A stretch of DNA of 59,449 nucleotides, taken from the NCBI GenBank assembly GCA_025927685.1, contig JAICKX010000006.1, positions 1 to 59,449 of the forward strand. Direction: 5' to 3'. The translations under genes were made by a program, and so were the position numbers. The stretch is from Thermoleophilia bacterium. Lineage in GTDB: Bacteria; Actinomycetota; Thermoleophilia; Gaiellales; JAICJC01. Below, piece by piece: positions 8,481 through 16,224 of the stretch. The notes under the pieces are model-generated. The model was not told the DNA's origin and made no database searches. It worked only from the letters and a program-made list of their open reading frames with translations. Position 1 is the stretch's first letter. Each line of letters begins with the position of its first letter.

Positions 8481-8780
8481 ATGACTACGAGCGGTTCTTT
8501 GTTTGCTTCCGCGATCGAGCATCACCTCGAGCTGAAGCGCCGAAATCGGCATCTTGATGACAACCTTTCGCTGGAGGAGTTCCGGGACGACGACCCGTTC
8601 GAGAACCATCCCCTCTTCAAGACCGAGGCGGACGCCCGGCGTGAGGAGGAGGAGACCGGCGAGCACCCCGTTGTCGCCGACCTGACAGAGGACACGGAGT
8701 CCATGCCCGCCGTGCAGGCTCACGGTGAGCCGCGCGGGTGGATGGAGACCACCCAGGCAACGGAATTCTCCTGGGATTAG
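8481..8780 (+). CDS. Small acidic protein of unknown function
   Basis: A 99-residue soluble protein that I do not recognise. It begins with a short Ser/Thr segment, has a helical EHHLELKRRNRHLDD stretch, then becomes very acidic (ADARREEEETGE; ADLTEDTES) and ends in a Trp/Met-containing tail (GWMETTQATEFSWD). There is no signal peptide, membrane segment or metal motif. Codon use matches neighbours and GGGAGGA lies just before the ATG, so it is likely a real gene. It is followed 48 nt later by polyphosphate kinase on the same strand. Confidence 0.7.
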   Translation: MTTSGSLFASAIEHHLELKRRNRHLDDNLSLEEFRDDDPFENHPLFKTEADARREEEETGEHPVVADLTEDTESMPAVQAHGEPRGWMETTQATEFSWD

Positions 8781-8828
8781 CGTCGGCCTGACGCGGCGCC
8801 CGGGGCACGAGGGACACACACCGAACGC

Positions 8829-10946
8829 ATGGACGAGCTGGCCGCCGTCATCCGCCCGCCCGAGGCTCCCGGCGACCGCTACCTGAACCGCGAGCTGTCC
8901 TGGCTGGATTGGGACCTGCGCTGCCTGGAGCTGGCCGAGGACGAGTCCTGGCCGCTGCTCGAGCGCGTCCGCATGTGCTCGATCGTGGCCGCGACGCTCG
9001 ACGAGTTCTTCATGATCCGCGTGGCGGGGCTCGAGGGCCAGATCGCCGCCGGGCTCGCCGTCCGCTCAGTCGACGGGCGCACTCCGGCCGTGGCCCTGGC
9101 CGAGATCCGCGAGCGCGTCATCGCGCTGCGCGCCCGCCAGGTCGCGCTGTGGGAGGACGTGCTCATGCCGGCGCTCCGCGGCGAGGGGATCGAGATCTGC
9201 TCGCTCGAGGCCTGCTCGGAGTCCGAGAAGGCGGCCGTCGGGGAGTGGTTCGAGCGCAACGTCTACCCGGTGCTGACGCCGCTGGCCGTCGGGCCCGGGC
9301 AGCCGTTCCCGTACATCTCCGGCCTCTCGCTCAGCCTCGGCTTCTTCGCCCGCGACCCCGTCACCGGGGAGGAGCGCTTCGCCCGGGTGAAGGTGCCGGA
9401 GGGCCTGGCCCGGTTCGTCAGCGTCGGTGACGGCGACGGGACGCGCCTGGCGCCGCTCGAGGAGGTGATCGCCCACTTCTCGGACCGGCTCTTCCCCGGG
9501 ATCGAGATCGTGGAGCAGAGCCTCTTCCGCGTCACCCGGGACGCCGACTTCGAGCTCTCCGACGAGGCCGACGACCTGCTCGAGGCCGTCGAGCTGGAGC
9601 TGCGCCGGCGCCGGTTCGGCGACGTGGTGCGGCTCGAGGTGTCCGGCGGCATGTCGGCCGCCATGCGCGAGCGGCTCTGCAGCGGGCTCGGCGTGACCGA
9701 GGCCCAGGTGTACGACACGCCGGGCCTGATGGACATGGCCGAGGTGCGCGAGATCGCCGACCTCGACCGGCCCGAGCTGAAGCACGACCCGTGGATCCCC
9801 GTCACGCGCGCCCGGCTGGCCGACCCGGAGGCCTCGGCCGACGTCTTCGCGCGCATCCGCTCCGACGACCTCCTCGTCCACCTGCCGTACGAGTCGTTCG
9901 TGACGTCGGTCGAGGCGTTCGTCCGGGCCGCGGCCAAGGATCCCGGCGTCGTCGGCGTGAAGACGACGGTCTACCGCACCTCCGACGACACGGCTCTCCT
10001 GCCCGCCCTGATCGAGGCGGCCGAGCAGCACAAGCAGGCGGTGTGCCTCGTGGAGCTCAAGGCCCGCTTCGACGAGCGCCGCAACATCGAGTGGTCGCGC
10101 GCGATGGAGCAGGCGGGCGTGCACGTCGTCCACGGCTTCCCGGATCTCAAGATCCACGCCAAGACGACGCTCGTGATCCGCCGGGAGGGCGGTGTCCTGC
10201 GCCGCTACGCCCACATCGGCACCGGCAACTACAACGGCGTCACGGCCCGCCTCTACGAGGACCTGGGGCTCTTCACGGATGACGAGACGATCACGGCGGA
10301 CGTCGCCGATCTCTTCAACCACATGACCGGCTTCGGCCGTCCACAGCAGTTCCGCAAGCTGCTGGTGGCGCCGTTCAACCTCCGCACGCGGCTCATCGAC
10401 CACATCCGCTCGGTCGCCGACGCGGCGGCCGCGGGCAAGACGGCGACGATCAGGATGAAGGTGAACGCGCTCACCGACGCCGCCATCATCGAGGAGCTCT
10501 ACCGCGCCTCGCAGGCGGGAGCCCGCATCGACATCATCGCGCGGTCTATCTGTGCGCTTCGCCCCGGCGTCCCCGGCATGTCCGAGCGCATCAACGTGCG
10601 CTCGATCGCCGGGCGCTTCCTCGAGCACAGCCGCCTCTTCGCGTTCGAGGCCGGCGACGACTCGACCTACTTCCTCGGCAGCGCCGACATCATGCCGCGC
10701 AATCTCGACCACCGCATCGAGGTGCTGACGCCGGTCGAGGACGCCCGCCTCCAGCACGAGATCGCGACCATCTTCGAGACGCTGCTCGGCGACCGCACGC
10801 AGGCCTGGGTGCTCGACCCGGACGGCGCGTGGACGCGGCTTCGGCCCGAGCGGCGCGGCACGAAGCGGGGGAGCCACGCCGTCCTCATGCGACGGGCCCG
10901 TCTGCGGGCGCGCCCGCGCAGCCGCCGCGCCACGCGGTCCGTCTAG
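8829..10946 (+). CDS. ppk1: Polyphosphate kinase 1
   Basis: Transfers the gamma phosphate of ATP reversibly onto inorganic polyphosphate. All four PPK1 domains are seen: N domain (YLNRELSWLDWDLRCLELA at 18-36), head domain, and two phospholipase D-like C domains. The autophosphorylated His is H443 in LKIHAKT, the second motif is AHIGTGNYN (H462), and the second catalytic His is H600 in LEHSRLF. Length (705) is normal. The last 30 residues are a very basic Arg-rich tail not usual in the family, which might bind polyphosphate or nucleic acid. It is followed 2 nt later by 6-phosphogluconolactonase. Confidence 0.96.
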   Translation: MDELAAVIRPPEAPGDRYLNRELSWLDWDLRCLELAEDESWPLLERVRMCSIVAATLDEFFMIRVAGLEGQIAAGLAVRSVDGRTPAVALAEIRERVIALRARQVALWEDVLMPALRGEGIEICSLEACSESEKAAVGEWFERNVYPVLTPLAVGPGQPFPYISGLSLSLGFFARDPVTGEERFARVKVPEGLARFVSVGDGDGTRLAPLEEVIAHFSDRLFPGIEIVEQSLFRVTRDADFELSDEADDLLEAVELELRRRRFGDVVRLEVSGGMSAAMRERLCSGLGVTEAQVYDTPGLMDMAEVREIADLDRPELKHDPWIPVTRARLADPEASADVFARIRSDDLLVHLPYESFVTSVEAFVRAAAKDPGVVGVKTTVYRTSDDTALLPALIEAAEQHKQAVCLVELKARFDERRNIEWSRAMEQAGVHVVHGFPDLKIHAKTTLVIRREGGVLRRYAHIGTGNYNGVTARLYEDLGLFTDDETITADVADLFNHMTGFGRPQQFRKLLVAPFNLRTRLIDHIRSVADAAAAGKTATIRMKVNALTDAAIIEELYRASQAGARIDIIARSICALRPGVPGMSERINVRSIAGRFLEHSRLFAFEAGDDSTYFLGSADIMPRNLDHRIEVLTPVEDARLQHEIATIFETLLGDRTQAWVLDPDGAWTRLRPERRGTKRGSHAVLMRRARLRARPRSRRATRSV

Positions 10947-10948
10947 CC

Positions 10949-11617
10949 ATGGCTGACGCCGTCCAACTCGCCGTCGTCTCGGATCCGGAGGAGGCGTCCG
11001 TGCGTGCGGCGGCGGCGCTCGCGGCGGCGGCGCGGGCGGGCGGTTCGATCTCGCTCGCCGGCAGCAACACGCCCCGGCGGTCCTACGAGCTCCTGGCCGC
11101 CGAGCCGGGCATCGACTGGTCGCAGGTGCACATCTGGTTCGGCGACGAGCGCTGCGTGCCGCCGGATGACTCCGACTCGAACTACCGGATGGCCGAGGAG
11201 ACGCTCATCTCGCGGATCGACATCCCTGCCGCGAACGTCCACCGCATCCGCGGCGAGGACGACCCGGATGCGGCCGCCGCTGCCTACGCGGACGAGATCG
11301 CGGGCGTCTCACTCGACCTGGCGCTGCTCGGACTGGGCCCGGACGGCCACACGGCGTCGCTCTTCCCCGACAGCCCGGCGCTCGACGTCCGCGACCGGCT
11401 GGCGGTGCCGGTGGTTGCCTCCAAGCCGCCGCCCCGCCGGATCACGCTCACGTTCCCCGTGTTCGAGCGGGCGTCGGCGGTGCTGGTGCTGGCGCCCGGG
11501 GAGTCGAAGGCCGATGCGATCGCGGCGGTGCTGCGCGGGCCGGACCCGCACTATCCGGCGAGCCTGCTCCCGGCCGGCCGCACGACGATCCTGACGGACA
11601 CGGCCGGCGCTCCGTAG
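10949..11617 (+). CDS. pgl: 6-phosphogluconolactonase
   Basis: Hydrolyses 6-phosphogluconolactone in the oxidative pentose phosphate pathway. The 222-residue protein has the SIS-fold motifs of the DevB/Pgl family: LAGSNTPRRSYELL, the WFGDERCVPPDDSDSNYRMA segment and the catalytic GLGPDGHTASLFP motif. ATG at 10949 is 2 nt after the ppk1 stop; the frame is open further upstream but overlaps ppk1. It is slightly shorter than average (230-250). The downstream region holds palindromic repeats facing a minus-strand gene. Confidence 0.92.
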   Translation: MADAVQLAVVSDPEEASVRAAAALAAAARAGGSISLAGSNTPRRSYELLAAEPGIDWSQVHIWFGDERCVPPDDSDSNYRMAEETLISRIDIPAANVHRIRGEDDPDAAAAAYADEIAGVSLDLALLGLGPDGHTASLFPDSPALDVRDRLAVPVVASKPPPRRITLTFPVFERASAVLVLAPGESKADAIAAVLRGPDPHYPASLLPAGRTTILTDTAGAP

Positions 11618-11630
11618 GCGGCTGACCACC

Positions 11631-11661
11631 GGGGTCTGACCCCGTTTTGGGGCCTGGCCCC
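11631..11661. repeat. Paired GGGGTC-type palindromes in a convergent gap
   Basis: GGGGTCTGACCCC (11631-11643) is followed after GTTTT by GGGGCCTGGCCCC (11649-11661). The same 13 bp motif recurs twice near 16.2 kb, again between convergent genes. Each unit can form a short hairpin; probably a REP-like element or bidirectional terminator. Confidence 0.7.
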
Positions 11662-11676
11662 ATGGGTTCGCGGGCT

Positions 11677-12915
11677 CTACGCCGTATCGATGCCGCGGCG
11701 CTTCATCGCGCCCCAGCCGTTCCGGCGGCGGATCAGGTCCCACACGCCCTGGAGGCGGTAGAGGTCGACGAGCTGGCGAAACCACATGTTCTCGAACAGG
11801 GCCGCCGTGAACATGCGGCCGAGGTCGCGGCTTCGGCGGTAGTTGCGGTAGCCGCCCTCCTCGAGCCCGCAGCGCGAGCATCCCGACCGTTCCGTACCGG
11901 GCCGGAGCATCATCGATCGGTGCCGCCACAGGCTCTCCCACAGGCCGCGGTGCCAGCGGCGCCGCTGGCTCCCGAGGGTGGCCATGTCGGACGGCGCCTC
12001 GGTCCAGCACACCGGGTCGGCCGTGAACGTGATGCGGTACGGGCGGCCCTGGTCGCGCATGTGCTTGTCCATCCGCACCGTCATCTCGAGATTCTCGCCG
12101 ACGGTGTCGACCCAGTAGCCGCCGACCTCCTCGACGACGTCCCGGCGGAAGAGGCCGAACGCGCCCGAGACGATGAAGAGCGCCCCGATCGCGTCCCAGG
12201 GCACGCGGCCGTACAGGAAAGGCGCGCAGGTACTCGACGACCTGGAAGCGGGCCAGATGGCCGGCGGGCATCCGCGGCTCCACGATGCGGCCGGCCTCGA
12301 CGCGCGAGGAGTTCGCGACCCGCACGGTTCCGCCGACCGCGATCACCCGGTCCGGATCCTCCTGGACCGGGCGCATCATGACCGTGAGCGCGTCGGGGTC
12401 GAGGATCGAGTCGGCGTCGGTGATGCAGACGAACGGATGCCGGGCCAGGTCGACGCCGGCGTTCAGCGCATCGGCCGGCCGCCGTTGTCCTTGCGGACCA
12501 GCGTGATGTCGATGGGCTCGCCGCCGCGGTAGAGCTCGTGCACCGGCTCGTACTGGAGCAGGTTCCGCGGCGCGGGGCTGACCTGGCGCAGGCCGTGCGC
12601 CTCGATCATCCTGGCCGCCGTCTCGTCCGTCGAGCCGTCGTCGACGATCACGATCTCGAACACGGGATACCGCTGTCCGAGGAGCGACGCGACCGACTCC
12701 AGGATCACCGACTCCTCGTTGAATGCCGGCACCACGATCGAGATGCCGGGAGTGAGCGGCGAGGACAGCGCCTCCTGGTGCCAGGCCCAGCCACGCCGGC
12801 GGATGGTCTTCTTCATCCCGCGCCGGGCGAGCGGCCACAGCAGCAGGTAGCAGAGGTTGATGCCCAGTGCGTACGCCACCGACATGATGCCGATGACCTC
12901 GACCGCGGTTCTCAT
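11677..12915 (-). pseudogene. Membrane glycosyltransferase family 2 (PgaC/BcsA-like), two frameshifts
   Basis: Read across three frames the product is a processive family 2 glycosyltransferase: N-terminal membrane helix ([18 protein letters not shown]), [27 protein letters not shown], the DAD metal site (CITDADSILDPD) and the QRRRWHRG (QxxRW) motif. Near 12473-12483 one base appears missing (KDNGGR to ADALNAG), and near 12214-12222 one extra C appears (YLRAF to LYGRVPWDAIGA). The two shifts compensate, so only about 85 residues are out of frame. The ATG overlaps the stop of the HEAT gene (ATGA). Family members make cell-surface polysaccharides such as poly-N-acetylglucosamine; with a PilZ gene at the head of the operon, cyclic di-GMP control is plausible. 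Assembly error is not excluded. Confidence 0.8.
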
Positions 12916-13934
12916 GCCAGGCCGGCCTGCAGCATGCTGGCCGCGTGGCGCAGGCGCGGATGGGCGTCCTCGTGCGAGCCCATGTGCCGACCAGGCCGGG
13001 AGCGATGGCCGCGAGCGAGGCGGCCGCGATCTCGGCGACCTCCGCGCAGTCGTCGTGCACGATCTCGAGCAGGCGCGACGCGTTCCTCTGGCTGCCGACG
13101 GCGGGCAGGGCGGCGGCCGCCGCAGCGCGCACGTTCCGGACCTCGTCGGCCAGGAGCTCCTCGAGCTCCGTCCCGACGTCATCGGCGCCGATGTGGGCCA
13201 GCGCCTCGCAGGCCCGCTCGCGGACGAGCGGCGCGTCGTCGGTGAGCCGATCCCGCAGCGACTCGCCGTCGCGCGGGTTCCCGAGCCGGCCCAGCACCAC
13301 GACGGCGGCGGCGCGGGTCGTGGGATGCCGGGTGCCGATCAGGGCGCGGAGACCGGGGAGGGCGGCGGCGCCGATCGTGAGGACTGCGTTCGCGGCCACG
13401 GCGGGCGGCACGTGGCGGCAGGCGAGGGAGTGGAGGATCGGGATGACCGCTGCGCGGGCGCGCAGGCGGCCGAGGCTCCGGGTGGCGGCCAGGCGCTAGT
13501 CGGGATCGCGGTCGTTCAGCGCCATGAGCAGGGCCGGCTCGGCCTGGTCGCTGCACATGTCGCCCAGCGCGGCGGCGCTCTCGGCGCGGCGGTGGGCGAG
13601 CGGATGGCTCAGGCCGCGGACGGCGCGCCCGATCGCGCCGCTCGACTCGAAGTGGTCTGCGATCGCTTGGCGCGTCTCGCCGGCGAGCGACGGGGAGAGC
13701 TCCGACAGCATCGCCGCCAGCGCGGCGTCGTCCGAGCTCTCGCGGTGCTCCACCTCGTCGCCGTCGAGGAGCGCGAGCAGGACCGGCTCGGCGCGGTCGC
13801 GGGCGGCCAACTCCTGGCGGAGCCGGCTCTGGGCCTGCATGCGGCGCGCGCACGGGAGCAGCATCACGAGGAATCCGATCGCGATCAGCGCGAACGATGC
13901 GAGGAGGGGGTCCGATCCGCGCGGCCGCGGTCAT
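12912..13934 (-). pseudogene. HEAT-repeat membrane protein, three lesions
   Basis: The reconstructed product has one N-terminal membrane helix (SFALIAIGFLVMLLP) and then several HEAT repeats ([59 protein letters not shown]). Lesions: a shift near 13910-13920 right after the ATG, an in-frame TAG at 13496-13498 in NDRDPD-stop-RLAATRSLG, and a shift near 12985 before the final [12 protein letters not shown] segment. The stop overlaps the glycosyltransferase start. HEAT proteins of this type usually scaffold protein contacts; a link to the adjacent glycosyltransferase is inferred from gene order. Confidence 0.75.
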
Positions 13935-13946
13935 CAGTTCGGCGTA

Positions 13947-14633
13947 TCAGGGGCTCCCCGGACGGGGAGTGCGGCTGCCCGCCGCGTGGAGGGCGTGCTC
14001 GACGATCTGGCGCTGCGTCGCCCGGTCGAGCGTCTCGAACCGCATGCCGTAGATCGAGCGCCCGTCCCGGGCCCGCTGCTTCCACATGATCTCGGCCAGG
14101 GCGTCGACGCGATACGCCGGCTCGTCGACGTCGAACTGGATCGTGATCCGGTCGCCGATCTCGCACGCGGTGGGCGTGAGGATGCGCGCGCCGTCGGCCG
14201 CGATGTCGATCGTGGCGGCCCGGAAGCGCGGCCCCCCGGACTCGGCGCGGCACCACGCGAGCACCTCGATCGGCACCCGCACCGCGGCCCGGCGCTCGGC
14301 GGCTCGCCGATCTTCCGCGAAGACCCAGCGGACGATTCGCTGCTCGATGTAGCGGTCGAGCCCGTCGAACCGGACGGCGTAGGTCGGGCGCGTCGGGGAC
14401 TCCTCGAGCCTGACGACGGTGGCGTCGACGAAGACCAGGAACGTCGGCCCCTCGAAGCGGATCTCGAGGCTGAGCCGCTCGCCGAGCTCGACCGGCTCCT
14501 CGCCGAGCATCTTCGCGCCGCCCGCCGAGAGGTCCACGGTGCGGGCCTTGAACGGCGTGCCGCCGCGCCTCGGCTGCACCTCGACTGCGAAATCAGCCGA
14601 GACACGAAGGAACTTCCTCCGGTCGTTCTGCAC
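13947..14633 (-). CDS. Tandem PilZ-domain protein, cyclic di-GMP receptor candidate
   Basis: A 228-residue soluble protein with two PilZ domains. The first has both ligand motifs, RRKFLR (RxxxR, residues 5-10) and DLSAGG (DxSxxG, about 34-39). The second (about 110-215) has ERRAAVRVP and a degenerate DIAADG, so it may have lost binding. GTG at 14633 is preceded by GGAG. The gene heads an operon with the HEAT and glycosyltransferase genes (12 nt to the next ATG) and stays intact while they are broken. It is divergent from the CheY-like gene at 14741. Confidence 0.88.
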   Translation of the reverse strand: MQNDRRKFLRVSADFAVEVQPRRGGTPFKARTVDLSAGGAKMLGEEPVELGERLSLEIRFEGPTFLVFVDATVVRLEESPTRPTYAVRFDGLDRYIEQRIVRWVFAEDRRAAERRAAVRVPIEVLAWCRAESGGPRFRAATIDIAADGARILTPTACEIGDRITIQFDVDEPAYRVDALAEIMWKQRARDGRSIYGMRFETLDRATQRQIVEHALHAAGSRTPRPGSP

Positions 14634-14673
14634 GCCTGCTCCGTCGTCCGTCGGGCCGGGAATCGATGGGGAC

Positions 14674-14700
14674 TTTATTCGGAGCGACTTTGGCCGATAA
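14674..14700 (+). promoter_or_regulatory. Sigma-28-like promoter before the CheY-like gene
   Basis: GCCGATAA at 14693-14700 is a perfect sigma-28 -10 element. At the correct 15 bp spacing upstream is TTTA (14674-14677) instead of TAAA, so the -35 is weak. The ATG is 40 nt downstream. Confidence 0.45.
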
Positions 14701-14740
14701 GGCGCGCGATGAGGCGAACCCCCCGAGAGGAGAGTCGATC

Positions 14741-15118
14741 ATGACCGACGCCGCCACGGTGCTCGTCGCCGACGACGAGCCGCACCTGCTCCGCCTCGTG
14801 AAGTTCCGGCTGGAGCGCGAGGGCTACAACGTCATCACCGCGACGGACGGCGAGGCCGCCCTGGAGCTCGCCCGCAGCGAGCGCCCGGACCTGTGCGTCC
14901 TGGACGTGATGATGCCAAAGCGCTCGGGCTTCGAGGTGCTGAAGGCCCTGCGCGAGGACGAGTCACACCGCGGCATGAAGGTGATCATGCTGACGGCCCG
15001 TGCGCAGGACCGCGACGTCGATGCCGGGTTCTCGCTCGGCGCCGACGACTACCTGACGAAGCCGTTCTCGCCGCAGGAGCTGCGCGTGCGGGTCGGCGCG
15101 CACCTCGCGAAGCGCTAG
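14741..15118 (+). CDS. Single-domain response regulator (CheY-like)
   Basis: A 125-residue receiver domain with no output domain. The acidic pocket is D11-D12, the phosphorylated residue is D55 (CVLDVMMP), the switch Thr is T85 (MLTAR) and the conserved Lys is K107 (YLTKPF). ATG at 14741 follows GAGAGGAGAG. The protein could be a chemotaxis CheY or a diffusible phosphate relay; a sigma-28-like -10 just upstream favours a motility link. It is divergent from the PilZ gene with 107 bp between. Confidence 0.9.
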   Translation: MTDAATVLVADDEPHLLRLVKFRLEREGYNVITATDGEAALELARSERPDLCVLDVMMPKRSGFEVLKALREDESHRGMKVIMLTARAQDRDVDAGFSLGADDYLTKPFSPQELRVRVGAHLAKR

Positions 15119-15128
15119 CGCGCCCGGA

Positions 15129-15134
15129 TACGCT
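15129..15134 (+). promoter_or_regulatory. -10 box of a leaderless galK transcript
   Basis: TACGCT ends 6 nt before the GTG at 15141, and no ribosome binding site is present. The same spacing (box, 6 nt, GTG) is seen before the LysE gene (23571) and the S33 peptidase gene (55915). Confidence 0.5.
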
Positions 15135-15140
15135 CGCGCG

Positions 15141-16139
15141 GTGGACCGCCGCGCCGACGCCATCGCCGCCGCCCTCGGTCAGGGGGGCGAGGTGGCGTTC
15201 GTGCGCGCGCCCGGCCGCGTCAACCTGATCGGCGAGCACACCGACTACAACGGCGGCCGGGTGCTGCCGATGGCGCTCGACCTGGACTGCCTCGTCGGGT
15301 TCCGACCGCGGCCCGACGGCGCGGTCCGCGTCGCCTCCCTGGACGCGCCGGGCGAGGTCGGGCGATGGGTCGAGGCGCTCGTCGCCGAGCTGGCCGTGGA
15401 GGGGCGGGCACCGGCCGGGATCGACGCCGTCGTCGCCTCGACCGTCCCGATCGGATCGGGGCTGGCCTCGAGCGCCGCGCTCGCGGTGGCGCTCGGGATG
15501 GCGCTCTGCCGCGTCGCCGGCCTCGAGCTCCCGCCGACGGCGCTGGCGGAGGCTTGCCGGCGCGCCGAGGAGCGGGCCACCGGGGTGCCCTGCGGCCCGA
15601 TGGACCAGCTGGTCGCGGCGCTCGGCCGGCCGCGTGAGCCGCTTCTCATCGACTGCCGCGACGTGTCGGTCGAGCGGGTCGCGCTCCCGCCCGGCGCGGT
15701 GGTCGTCGTGGCCGACTCGGGTCTCCGCCGCTCCCTCGCCGACGGCCGCTACGCCGAGCGGCGGGCGGCGTGCGAGGCCGCGGCGGCGCGTCTCGGCGTT
15801 GTGTCGCTCAGGGAGGCGACGGCCGCGGACGCCGCGGACGACCCGATCGCCCGCCATGTGGTCTCCGAGAACGAGCGGGTGGTGCGGATGGTCGCGGCGC
15901 TCCGTTCGGGCGACCTCGAGGCGGCGGGTGCCGTCCTCACCGACGGCCACCGCAGCCTGCGCGACGACTTCGCCGTCTCGACCCCGGAGCTGGACGCGCT
16001 GGTGGAGCGCATGCTCGGCCTTGGCGCATACGGCGCCCGCCTGACCGGCGCCGGGTTCGGCGGCTGCGTGGTCGCGCTGGGCGGCCGCGACCTCGCCGGC
16101 CGGGTCTCGTGCGACCCCGCCGTGGTCTGCCTGCAATAA
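15141..16139 (+). CDS. galK: Galactokinase (GHMP kinase)
   Basis: Phosphorylates galactose at C1 in the Leloir pathway. The 332-residue protein carries the galactokinase signature GRVNLIGEHTDYNGG (about residues 24-38), the GHMP ATP loop GSGLASSAALAVALG (about 110-124) and the third motif GAGFGGCVVAL near 300. CGPMDQLVAALG is also typical. It is about 40 residues shorter than enteric GalK. No other gal gene is nearby. GTG is chosen from the leaderless promoter. It converges on the ABC-F gene across a repeat/terminator. Confidence 0.88.
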   Translation: MDRRADAIAAALGQGGEVAFVRAPGRVNLIGEHTDYNGGRVLPMALDLDCLVGFRPRPDGAVRVASLDAPGEVGRWVEALVAELAVEGRAPAGIDAVVASTVPIGSGLASSAALAVALGMALCRVAGLELPPTALAEACRRAEERATGVPCGPMDQLVAALGRPREPLLIDCRDVSVERVALPPGAVVVVADSGLRRSLADGRYAERRAACEAAAARLGVVSLREATAADAADDPIARHVVSENERVVRMVAALRSGDLEAAGAVLTDGHRSLRDDFAVSTPELDALVERMLGLGAYGARLTGAGFGGCVVALGGRDLAGRVSCDPAVVCLQ

Positions 16140-16141
16140 CG

Positions 16142-16224
16142 GTGCCAGGCACGTGAAAAAACGGGGTCAGACCCCAATTTTTCAGATGACGCAGCCGGGC
16201 GTCAGAACCGTGGGGTCAGACCCC
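16142..16224. repeat. GGGGTCAGACCCC repeats with bidirectional terminator
   Basis: GTGCCAGGCAC (16142-16152) is followed by a run of A, GGGGTCAGACCCC (16163-16175) and a run of T, which reads as a terminator in both directions. A second GGGGTCAGACCCC lies at 16212-16224, touching the ABC-F stop codon. Together with 11631 this gives three copies, all between convergent genes. Confidence 0.7.

Noticed and set aside
9066-10877. A 603-codon minus-strand frame within ppk1.
   Set aside because: Antisense shadow; Ppk1 motifs are complete on the plus strand.
12214-12483. Programmed ribosomal frameshifting in the glycosyltransferase gene.
   Set aside because: Two shifts of opposite sign without slippery heptamers, and more lesions in the adjacent gene, point to decay or sequencing error.
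13496-13498. In-frame TAG in the HEAT gene as a pyrrolysine codon.
   Set aside because: HEAT repeats do not use pyrrolysine, no Pyl machinery is seen, and the gene has two frameshifts as well.
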